From: an uncultured beta proteobacterium
Lineage (GTDB): Bacteria > Pseudomonadota > Gammaproteobacteria > Burkholderiales > Burkholderiaceae_C
Direction: 5' to 3'
DNA length: 33,103 bases
NCBI GenBank assembly: GCA_903894475.1
Contig: CAITQH010000021.1
Location: 1 to 33,103, forward strand
Position numbers and translations under genes: made by a program. Of the stretch, positions 25,569 to 33,103 are shown in pieces. Every line of letters starts with the position of its first letter. The stretch's first letter is position 1. The notes beneath the pieces were generated by a model. It worked only from the letters and a program-made list of their open reading frames with translations, did no database searches and was not told the origin of the DNA.

Positions 25569-26222
25569 TCAGAAGCGGAACGGTGAGGGCACCGGAAAGT
25601 TCAGCAGGGTCGGAGCAGCGCTGTCCCAGGGCTGGCTGGTCGAAAACTCGGCCTCACCGGTGCGGCTGATGATGGTAGCGCGCATCACCGGCTCCTGCCC
25701 GACGATGGCCAGCAGACGACCACCGACCTTGAGTTGAGCGAGCAGATTCTGCGGAACTTCGGCAACGCAGCCGCCCAGCACGATGACATCAAAAGGGCCT
25801 TCTGCCGCTGCGCCAACAGCGCCATCAAACTGACGCACTTCGGCGTTGTGAATGCCGGCCTTTTGCAGGTTGGCGCGCGCCATGGCAGCCAACTCGGGCT
25901 GGATTTCCAGAGCAATGACACGTTGCGCCTGGTGTGCCAGCAAAGCGGTCAGGTAGCCCGAGCCGGCGCCAATCTCCAGAACCTTCTCGTGCTTCTGCAC
26001 GGCCGCGTCCTGCAGCAGTCGCGCCTCCAGTCGGGGCGCGAGCATGCGCTGGCCGTGGCCGATCGGGATTTCCATGTCGACAAAAGCCAGTGCCTTGTGC
26101 GCCAGCGGGACAAAGTCTTCGCGTTTGACCACTGACAGCAGGTGCAGCACCTGATCGTCCAGAACGTTCCATGGACGAATTTGCTGTTCGATCATGTTGA
26201 AGCGCGCTTGTTCAAGGTTCAT
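25569..26222 (-). CDS. Protein-L-isoaspartate O-methyltransferase family protein
   Basis: MNLEQARFNMIEQQIRPWNVLDDQVL; KVLEIGAGSGYLTALLAHQAQRVIALEIQPELAAMARANLQKAG; FDVIVLGGCVAEVPQNLLAQLKVGGRLLAIVG. Confidence 0.92.
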   Translation of the reverse strand: MNLEQARFNMIEQQIRPWNVLDDQVLHLLSVVKREDFVPLAHKALAFVDMEIPIGHGQRMLAPRLEARLLQDAAVQKHEKVLEIGAGSGYLTALLAHQAQRVIALEIQPELAAMARANLQKAGIHNAEVRQFDGAVGAAAEGPFDVIVLGGCVAEVPQNLLAQLKVGGRLLAIVGQEPVMRATIISRTGEAEFSTSQPWDSAAPTLLNFPVPSPFRF

Positions 26223-26262
26223 TTCTTTACTCCGAGGGTCGGTTAACTGATTTGGCAAAATT

Positions 26263-29200
26263 TTACCCGCTGGCGCCGTCGCGGGCGCTCCAGCGGCGGC
26301 GCAGCCATTGCGCCAGATCATCCAGATAGCAGTAGACCACCGGTACCACCACCAAAGTCAGCAGTGACGAAGTGATGACGCCGCCAATCACTGCCTGTCC
26401 CATCGGAGCGCGCTGCTCCGAGCCCTCGGTCAGCGCAAAGGCCAGTGGCAGCATGCCAAAAATCATGGCCAACGTGGTCATCAGAATCGGGCGCAGGCGC
26501 ACTTTGGCAGCCATCAGCAGGGCGGCGCCGCGCTCCATGCCGTCCTCGCGGGCGCGAATCGCAAAGTCGACCAGCAAAATGGCGTTCTTGGTCACTAGGC
26601 CCATCAGCATCACGATGCCGATGATGGAGAACATCGATAGCGTCGAGCCGAACATCAGCAGCGCCAGCACCACACCAATGAGGGTCAGCGGCAGGGCCGT
26701 CATCAGGGCCAGCGGCTGGAAGAAGCTCTTGAACTGACTGGCCAGGATCATGTAGATGAAGACGATGGCCAGCATCAGCGCGGAGATCGCATAGTCAAAC
26801 GACTCGGCCATGTTCTTGGTCGAGCCGCCCATCTGGTAGCGGTAACCGGGTGGAAAACGTATGCTTGCCAGCGCAGCCTTGATGTCGTCTGATACCTCAC
26901 CGACCGAGCGTTGATAGACGTTGGTGCTGATGGCTACCTCGCGCGTCATGTCGCGCCGGTTGATCTGGTTCGCCCCAGTGGACTCGAGCACCCTGGCAAT
27001 CTGGTTCAGGCGCACGATGCGCGCGCTGCCGTCGGCGTTGGCGCCCATCGTGAAGGGCAGGTGCTGCAGATCATCCGGGTTGTTTCGTGCATCGGGCGCC
27101 AGACGGACATTGACATCGTAAGTCTGATCATCCGGTGCGCGCCAGTTGCCCACCGTCTGCCCCGCGATCAGGGTACGCAGCGCGCTGGCAATCTGACCGA
27201 TGCCCAGACCCAGGTCGGAGGCGGCATCGCGCCGCACCGCCACGGCCAGCGTCGGCTTGTTCGGTTTGACGCTGGAGTCCAGATCGACCAGGCCGGGAAT
27301 CGGCCGGATCCTGTCCATTACCAGTTTGGTGAGGCGCTCGAGCTCGGCCAGATCCTGACCCTGCAGAGAAAACTCGATCTGCTTTTGCCCACCCACCGGA
27401 TCCATCAGGCCAACGTGCGTTACCGTAATACCGCTGACCTGCTTGAGCCGCTGGCGCAAGGCAGACGAGAGTTCATCGACGCTGCGCTGGCGTTCCTTTC
27501 GGTCCACCAGGCGGATATAGAAGCTGGCGTAGCTCTTGCCGGCGGCGCTGCCGGTGTTGATGGTCGCCAGCGAGTAATGCACTTCGGGATTGCTGCGCAG
27601 AATGGCTTCGACCTGCTTGACTTTGCCTTCGGTCACTTCGATCGAAGAACCCATCGGCGTATAGAAGTTGAGCCAGGTTTCAGAAAAATCGGCGGACGGC
27701 ACAAATTCGGTGCCCAGCAGCGGCACCATGAAAATGCTGGTGATAAAAATCAGCAGTGCCGCGAACAGGGTCTTGAGCTTGTGCACCAGTGCCCAGCGCA
27801 GGATGCTCTGGTAGAGGTCGATCAGCAGATCGGTCGCATGGTCGAACCAGCCGGTAACGCGGCCAATCGTCTTGTCGTAGAGCGTGACCGGTGGGCCGTG
27901 GCGGCCGTGCGCATCGATGCTGGGGTCATGCCAGATCGATGAAAGCATGGGGTCCAGCGTGAAGCTGACAAACATGGAGATCAGTACGGCGGCCACGATG
28001 GTGAGACCGAACTCATGGAAGAACTTGCCGATGATGCCGCCCATGAAACCAATCGGCATGAACACTGCCACGATCGACAGCGTGGTGGCCAGCACCGCCA
28101 GGCCGATTTCCTGGGTGCCGTCGAGCGAGGCCTGATACGGCTTCTTGCCCATCTGCACATGGCGCACGATGTTTTCACGCACCACGATCGCATCGTCAAT
28201 CAGCAAGCCAACACACAGGCTGAGCGCCATCAGCGTGATCATGTTGATGGTAAAGCCGAACAGGTTCATGAACAGAAAGGTGCCAATCAGCGCGATCGGC
28301 AGTGTCAGACCCGTGATGACGGTGGAGCGCCAGGAATTGAGAAACAGGAACACGATCAGGATGGTGAGCAGGGCGCCTTCAAAAAGGGTCTCGCGCACGT
28401 TTTCCACCGCCACCTTGATCTGGCGCGAGCCGTCGTAAACCGGTTCGAGTCGTACGCCCGGCGGCAGTTCAGCCTTCATTGCGGCAACCGTTTTTTGCAG
28501 TCCCTCAATCACGGCAATCGTGTTTTCGTCCTGCGCCTTTTGCACGCTCAGCAGCAGAGTGCGCTGTCCGTTGTAAAGTGCCAGGCTGTCGGTTTCCTGG
28601 GCACCATCGACGACGCTGGCGATCTGGCCGATGCGTACCGGCGTGCCGGCCTTGCGCGCGACGATGATTCGGGTGAAATCTTCCGGACGCTGCATGCGCG
28701 CTTCGATCTTGACCACGCGCTCCTGTTCCAGCGAGCGGATCGCGCCCATGGGCAGGTCCTGATTTTCATAATTGACGGCCGCCACCACCTGTTCGGGTGT
28801 CACGCCAAAGGCTTCCATGGCCTGCGGGTTGAGGTAGATATTGATTTCGCGCTTGGTGCCGCCGACCACCGTCACGGAGCCCACACCACGCACATTTTCC
28901 AGGCGCTTTCTGAGTGTCTGGTCGGCCCAGTTCGTCAGTTCAACGTCGGACATGGATTTGCCGCCCGCTGGGCCTGCTTTGGCGGGCTCTGCCAGTACCG
29001 CGAGTGACCAGACCGCCTTGCTTGCCGGGTCGAAGCGCAGCACACGCGGCTCCTTCACCTCGGTGCGCAGGGTGGGGCGCACGATGGCGACTTTTTCTCG
29101 TACATCGTCGGCGGCCTTGCGCCCGTTGATGTGCAGCTGGAATTCAATGATCACGACCGACATGCCTTCATAGCTGCGTGAGGTCAGTGCGTTGATGCCG

Positions 29201-29424
29201 GCAATCGAGTTGACACCTTCTTCGATCTTTTTGGTGATTTCGCTTTCCACAATTTCCGGTGAGGCGCCCGGGTATTCGGTTGTGACCACTACGACCGGAA
29301 AGTCAACGTTGGGGAACTGGTCCACCTGCAGACGCTGGTAGGAAAACAGACCCAGCACCACGATGGCAAGCATGATCATGGTGGCAAAGACCGGGTTCTT
29401 CAGGCTGACGCGGGTGAACCACAT
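26263..29424 (-). CDS. RND family multidrug efflux permease (HAE1/AcrB-like)
   Basis: [98 protein letters not shown]; 1053 aa. Confidence 0.97.
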   Translation of the reverse strand: MWFTRVSLKNPVFATMIMLAIVVLGLFSYQRLQVDQFPNVDFPVVVVTTEYPGASPEIVESEITKKIEEGVNSIAGINALTSRSYEGMSVVIIEFQLHINGRKAADDVREKVAIVRPTLRTEVKEPRVLRFDPASKAVWSLAVLAEPAKAGPAGGKSMSDVELTNWADQTLRKRLENVRGVGSVTVVGGTKREINIYLNPQAMEAFGVTPEQVVAAVNYENQDLPMGAIRSLEQERVVKIEARMQRPEDFTRIIVARKAGTPVRIGQIASVVDGAQETDSLALYNGQRTLLLSVQKAQDENTIAVIEGLQKTVAAMKAELPPGVRLEPVYDGSRQIKVAVENVRETLFEGALLTILIVFLFLNSWRSTVITGLTLPIALIGTFLFMNLFGFTINMITLMALSLCVGLLIDDAIVVRENIVRHVQMGKKPYQASLDGTQEIGLAVLATTLSIVAVFMPIGFMGGIIGKFFHEFGLTIVAAVLISMFVSFTLDPMLSSIWHDPSIDAHGRHGPPVTLYDKTIGRVTGWFDHATDLLIDLYQSILRWALVHKLKTLFAALLIFITSIFMVPLLGTEFVPSADFSETWLNFYTPMGSSIEVTEGKVKQVEAILRSNPEVHYSLATINTGSAAGKSYASFYIRLVDRKERQRSVDELSSALRQRLKQVSGITVTHVGLMDPVGGQKQIEFSLQGQDLAELERLTKLVMDRIRPIPGLVDLDSSVKPNKPTLAVAVRRDAASDLGLGIGQIASALRTLIAGQTVGNWRAPDDQTYDVNVRLAPDARNNPDDLQHLPFTMGANADGSARIVRLNQIARVLESTGANQINRRDMTREVAISTNVYQRSVGEVSDDIKAALASIRFPPGYRYQMGGSTKNMAESFDYAISALMLAIVFIYMILASQFKSFFQPLALMTALPLTLIGVVLALLMFGSTLSMFSIIGIVMLMGLVTKNAILLVDFAIRAREDGMERGAALLMAAKVRLRPILMTTLAMIFGMLPLAFALTEGSEQRAPMGQAVIGGVITSSLLTLVVVPVVYCYLDDLAQWLRRRWSARDGASG

Positions 29425-29427
29425 GGC

Positions 29428-30564
29428 TTACTTGCCGCTGGCCGCGGGCGCGAGGGTGATGGGGGTGCCATCACGCAGGGTGCCAACACTGCCCGATACC
29501 ACTTTGGCGTTTTCGCTGACGCCCTTGATGGCGACCATGGCCTGAGCGTCGATCTCGCCACGCGCACCAAGCTCCACCGTCTGGTGCCGCACCTGCTGCT
29601 TTTCCGCCAGTTGAACATAGGGTTGCGGTTTGTCGGTGCGAACCGCGCTCAGAGGCACGGCCAGCGTCTGCAGGTGGCCCGTGCCGAGTACGCCTTGCGC
29701 AAACAGACCCTGGCGCAGACCAGGGGCCGGGTCCACCGCCAGATAGGCGACAACGGCGCGGCTGCCGGCAACAGCGCTCGGGTTGATCCGGACCACGCGA
29801 GCGTTTACCGGCTTGGCAGAACCCTCTATTTGCAGCACAGCGCTTTGACCCAGACGCAAGTCCATCGACTCGGTGGCGCTCAGGCTGGCTTCGAGTTCAA
29901 GCCGGCTCAGATCGACGATTTCCACAATCCGTGCTTCCGGCGAGACCCGCTCGCCAGGCTGTGCCAGGCGCTGCGAAACCAGACCGGCCAGCGGCGCGCG
30001 CAAGACCGTGTCGTCCAACGCCTTGCTTGCGACCTCCGAGCCGGCCTGCGCGGCTCTAAAACTGGCCTCGGCGGCTGCCAGGCTGGCCAGCGATGTATCG
30101 AGTGCGGTCTTGGAGATAAAGCCTTGATCGACCAGTGAACGGTTGTTGTCAAAGGCGCGCCGGGCAATGTCAACCTGGGCCTTGGCCGACTCGGCCAGTT
30201 GCTGCGCCTGGCGGACTCGCGCCTGGTATTCGCCCGGATCGACGCGGGCGATGATCTGACCGGCCTTCACCGTGTCGCCTTCGCGCACGGTCAGGTCCTG
30301 CAGTTCGCCAGCGACGCGGGCTTTCACAATGGCGGAATTGACCGCCTTGAGCGCGCCCGAAATGGCCAGTCCGATGGCCATGTCGCGGCTCTTCACCTCA
30401 ATCACATCAAGAGCGCCCAGTTCGACGACGGGTTGGCTGCGATCTGCTGCCAGTCTGGCGACCGTTGCCTGCTGCGCCTGACGGCTCGACAGCGCGCGCC
30501 AGACGCTGCTTGCGAGCAATCCGACCAACAAGGCGAGCAGCGCCCATTTCATCCAGCGTTTCAT
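29428..30564 (-). CDS. RND efflux periplasmic adaptor subunit
   Basis: MKRWMKWALLALLVGLLASSVWRAL; VKARVAGELQDLTVREGDTVKAGQIIARVDPGEYQARVRQAQQLAESAKAQVDIA; VLRAPLAGLVSQRLAQPGERVSPEARIVEIVDLSRLELEASL. Confidence 0.95.
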   Translation of the reverse strand: MKRWMKWALLALLVGLLASSVWRALSSRQAQQATVARLAADRSQPVVELGALDVIEVKSRDMAIGLAISGALKAVNSAIVKARVAGELQDLTVREGDTVKAGQIIARVDPGEYQARVRQAQQLAESAKAQVDIARRAFDNNRSLVDQGFISKTALDTSLASLAAAEASFRAAQAGSEVASKALDDTVLRAPLAGLVSQRLAQPGERVSPEARIVEIVDLSRLELEASLSATESMDLRLGQSAVLQIEGSAKPVNARVVRINPSAVAGSRAVVAYLAVDPAPGLRQGLFAQGVLGTGHLQTLAVPLSAVRTDKPQPYVQLAEKQQVRHQTVELGARGEIDAQAMVAIKGVSENAKVVSGSVGTLRDGTPITLAPAASGK

Positions 30565-31268
30565 AAACAGTGAGTTCCTTTTTTGGTCACAGCGGAAGCG
30601 GGGCGCAGGCACAGACCGGCAAGAATGATTTGCAACTGGCTTGCCAGATATTCTTCGGGCACCAACTCGGTTTGCTCTGCCGGGTCATAGCAGGCAGTGT
30701 TGGAGTGAATCAGAAGTTGCAGAAAGATCATGGGTGCAAGTACGGCAAAAACTGCGTATTTCATGTTGAGCGGCGCAAATTCGCCATGGTCCACGCCGCG
30801 TTGCAGAATGCGTGCAATCAGCAGGTGGGCCGGTTGGATCACTTCCTGTTGGTAAAACAGGGCGAGCTCCGGGAAGTTCTTGCCTTCTCCTAGCATCAGC
30901 TTGGTGATGCCTGAGACCTTGGCGTTGCCCTGGCGCTGCCACCACAGCGTCATGCAGTGGCGCAGCATGTCGGGCGTGCTGCCGTCAAAGGCATCGAACT
31001 CTGCGTTCCATTGCGAAAAGCCGCCAGAAATGTTCTCCCTGACCACAGCCTTGAACAACTCTTCCTTGCTCGCGAAATACAAGAACAAAGTCCCTTTGGA
31101 AACACCGGCTCGGTGTGCCACTTCTTCGGCGCGGGTCGCGGCAAAACCCTTTTCGACAAACAGGTCCAGAGCGGCGGCCAGCAGCTCGCCTGGACGCGCG
31201 TCCTTGCGCCGCTCGTGCTTGATCGACGGCGGTGCATTCGCGGTGCGGGGGGTTTTGCCTGGAGACAC
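30561..31268 (-). CDS. TetR/AcrR family regulator
   Basis: PGELLAAALDLFVEKGFAATRAEEVAHRAGVSKGTLFLYFASKEELFKAVVREN. Likely GTG start at 31268 (VSPGKTPRTANAP). The ORF to 31454 is N-terminally overextended. ATGA-type overlap with the adaptor gene. Confidence 0.9.
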   Translation of the reverse strand: MSPGKTPRTANAPPSIKHERRKDARPGELLAAALDLFVEKGFAATRAEEVAHRAGVSKGTLFLYFASKEELFKAVVRENISGGFSQWNAEFDAFDGSTPDMLRHCMTLWWQRQGNAKVSGITKLMLGEGKNFPELALFYQQEVIQPAHLLIARILQRGVDHGEFAPLNMKYAVFAVLAPMIFLQLLIHSNTACYDPAEQTELVPEEYLASQLQIILAGLCLRPASAVTKKGTHCL

Positions 31269-31273
31269 GTTTG

Positions 31274-31295
31274 TTAATGACTGGTTGGTTAGTAA
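31274..31295. promoter_or_regulatory. Candidate TetR operator TTAATGAC-TGGTTG-GTTAGTAA
   Basis: Imperfect palindrome TTAnTnAC-N6-GTnAnTAA immediately upstream of the tetR start, in the divergent tetR/msrA region. Confidence 0.55.
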
Positions 31296-31428
31296 TGTAG
31301 CTTGCGACGGCCAGACTGTCAACGCTGGCGATGTAAATTTGAGCAAAGTGGACACCCCTGCGGGAGCTGAAACAGGGTGGCGCGTAAGATGACCGGATTG
31401 AGCGCTGTGCAAACTTGGGGAGTATTGA

Positions 31429-31968
31429 ATGACCGAGCTTCGACAAACCATCACTCTTGGCGGCGGCTGCTTCTGGTGTCTGGAGGCGGTCTATGTCTGC
31501 GTCAAGGGTGTGCTGGACGTGGAAAGCGGCTATTGCAACGGTCACGTGCTGCAACCGAGCTACAGCGATGTCTGCAGCGGCGCGACCGGTCACAACGAAG
31601 TGGTCAAGCTGGTGTTTGATTCGACCCAGATCAGCGCACGCGAAATTCTGGAGATCTTCTTCGTGATCCATGATCCGACGACGCTCAATCGCCAGGGTCA
31701 TGACAGTGGTACGCAGTACCGCAGCGGCATCTATTTTTCGACGCCGGTGCAGCAGGCGCTGGCCAGAGAGATCATTGATGAGATGACGAACGGCACGGTC
31801 TACCGCAGCCCCATCGTCACCGAAGTGCTGCCGCTGGCGAATTACTGGGCCGCCGAGGATTACCACCAGGATTACTTTGCAAAGAACCCGCAGCAGGGCT
31901 ATTGCGTCGCAGTGGCGGCACCGAAAGTTGCGAAATTTCGTCGTACTTTTGCACGCTTGGTGCGCTGA
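31429..31968 (+). CDS. msrA: Peptide-methionine (S)-S-oxide reductase MsrA
   Basis: TITLGGGCFWCLEAVYVCVKGVLDVESGYCNGHVLQPSYSDVCSGATGHNEVVKLVFD; FFVIHDPTTLNRQGHDSGTQYRSGIYF; EDYHQDYFAKNPQQGYC. Confidence 0.96.
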   Translation: MTELRQTITLGGGCFWCLEAVYVCVKGVLDVESGYCNGHVLQPSYSDVCSGATGHNEVVKLVFDSTQISAREILEIFFVIHDPTTLNRQGHDSGTQYRSGIYFSTPVQQALAREIIDEMTNGTVYRSPIVTEVLPLANYWAAEDYHQDYFAKNPQQGYCVAVAAPKVAKFRRTFARLVR

Positions 31969-31986
31969 TATTTCTAAACGGCGGCC

Positions 31987-32937
31987 GTGACCGATCCTGT
32001 TTTTTCCGCCCTCTTGCCTGTCGTCGTCCTGATTGCGATTGGCTACATCAGCGGTCGCGCCGGCTGGATCCGCTCCGAGGCCAGCAAAGACCTGTCAGAT
32101 CTGGTCTTTATGGTGCTGGCGCCGGCCTTGTTGTTTCGCACCATGAGCACGGTGCATGTGGAGCAACTCAATTTCAAGCCGGTGGCCATGTATTTTGTGG
32201 CGGCGGCCTTTATCTTTGCAGCGATGCTGGTCTGGCAGGGTATGTCACGCCGTGCGGCCGTGCTGGCGTTGGCGGCAACTTTCAGCAATACCGTGATGAT
32301 AGGAGTGCCCCTGGTGGCGCTGGCTTATGGCGAAGCCGGATTGGTGATGCTGTTCACACTGATATCGGTGCATGCGCTTGTGCTACTGACACTGGCTACG
32401 GTGGTACTGGAACTTGCTGTGGCACGCGAACAGTCGGTCAGTGACAGCGGTGCGCCGCGCCACATGGCGCTGACCGTACTGGCGGCGATGCGCAACGGCA
32501 TCATCCATCCGGTGCCCCTGCCCATCCTGTTGGGTCTGGTCTTTGCGCAAACCGGTCTGGTGGTTCCAGCGCTGCTGGACAAGCCCTTGCTGCTGCTGAG
32601 CAACGCGTTTGGCCCGATCGCGCTGCTGCTGGTCGGTGTTACCCTGGCCCAGGTGCGTGTAGGCGAGCATCTCAGAGCGGCCCTGGGCCTGGCGCTGATC
32701 AAGAATCTCGCGTTCCCGGCGCTGGTTGCGCTGTTGAGTTGGTCGCTCGGACTCAGTGGTCTGACTTTGTCCGTGATGATTGTGGCTGCTTCCATGCCGA
32801 TCGGCGCCAATGTGTTCCTGTTTTCGCAGCGCTACCAGGTGGCGCAGGAACTGGTGACGGCCAGCGTGGCAGTGTCAACCGTGCTGGCGCTGTTGACAGT
32901 TTCGCTGGTGATGACCCTGTTGGGTACGACTTATTGA
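31987..32937 (+). CDS. AEC family (auxin efflux carrier-like) transporter
   Basis: Hydrophobic ~10-TM protein; LLPVVVLIAIGYISGRAGWIRSEASKDLSDLVFMVLAPALLFRTM; AATFSNTVMIGVPLVALAYGEAGL; C-terminal ASMPIGANVFLFSQRYQVAQELVTASVAVSTVLALLTVSLVM. GTG start. Confidence 0.93.
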   Translation: MTDPVFSALLPVVVLIAIGYISGRAGWIRSEASKDLSDLVFMVLAPALLFRTMSTVHVEQLNFKPVAMYFVAAAFIFAAMLVWQGMSRRAAVLALAATFSNTVMIGVPLVALAYGEAGLVMLFTLISVHALVLLTLATVVLELAVAREQSVSDSGAPRHMALTVLAAMRNGIIHPVPLPILLGLVFAQTGLVVPALLDKPLLLLSNAFGPIALLLVGVTLAQVRVGEHLRAALGLALIKNLAFPALVALLSWSLGLSGLTLSVMIVAASMPIGANVFLFSQRYQVAQELVTASVAVSTVLALLTVSLVMTLLGTTY

Positions 32938-32963
32938 GACTTCCATAAATCATGACAGTCCGG

Positions 32964-33103
32964 ATCGTCATTGCGAGCCTCCCGAATCCGGCCCGATACC
33001 GCACACGGACTCTGAACCTGAAATTGTCATCCCGGACTTGATCCGGGATCCAGTGCCACGCGAGCCATGGATTGCGGGTCGGGGCCCGCAATGACAAGCA
33101 GGG
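32964..33103. repeat. Third copy of the interspersed palindromic repeat family (runs to the window edge)
   Basis: CTGAACCTGAAATTGTCATCCCGGACTTGATCCGGGATCCAGTGCCACGCGAGCCATGGATTGCGGGTCGGGGCCCGCAATGAC; same blocks as at 21599-21652 and 24039-24158. Confidence 0.85.

Noticed and set aside
26911-29007. Long + strand ORFs (343 aa, 330 aa) opposite the RND permease
   Set aside because: Shadow ORFs; composition (His/Gln/Arg-rich) and lack of motifs argue against coding.

Overview
This 33.1 kb window looks like a bacterial chromosome segment. Gene content and repeat style suggest Burkholderiales/Comamonadaceae, but that is inference. From left to right it contains: (i) a decayed two-component region (about 395-1330) beside an intact CheY-like regulator; (ii) a signalling unit (PAS/HD-GYP, receiver-only regulator, FixJ/LuxR-type regulator) convergent with a GMC oxidoreductase - alkylsulfatase-like MBL lipoprotein - PAS histidine kinase unit; (iii) a MarR-centred hydrolase/Bug cluster with a DUF6351-like lipoprotein; (iv) an alkylation-repair operon (Ada/AraC/AlkA fusion, Ogt) translationally linked to two EamA transporters, one internally truncated; (v) phosphomannomutase, heptosyltransferase (waaC) and Kdo transferase (waaA); (vi) TolC, Pcm-like methyltransferase, RND efflux pump and TetR; (vii) msrA and an AEC transporter. 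Two regulatory signals stand out. A near-identical palindrome, CAATTRCCCC-AAAGGGCAA, lies upstream of both units in (ii), suggesting one two-component regulon. A pair of 23-bp palindromes, GATNGTTG-N7-CAACNATC, lies at the divergent MarR promoter and upstream of the DUF6351-like gene, suggesting a compact MarR regulon. Three clusters of an interspersed repeat, two with tandemly amplified ends, occupy intergenic gaps. No rRNA, tRNA, CRISPR array, phage or intact IS element was recognised.
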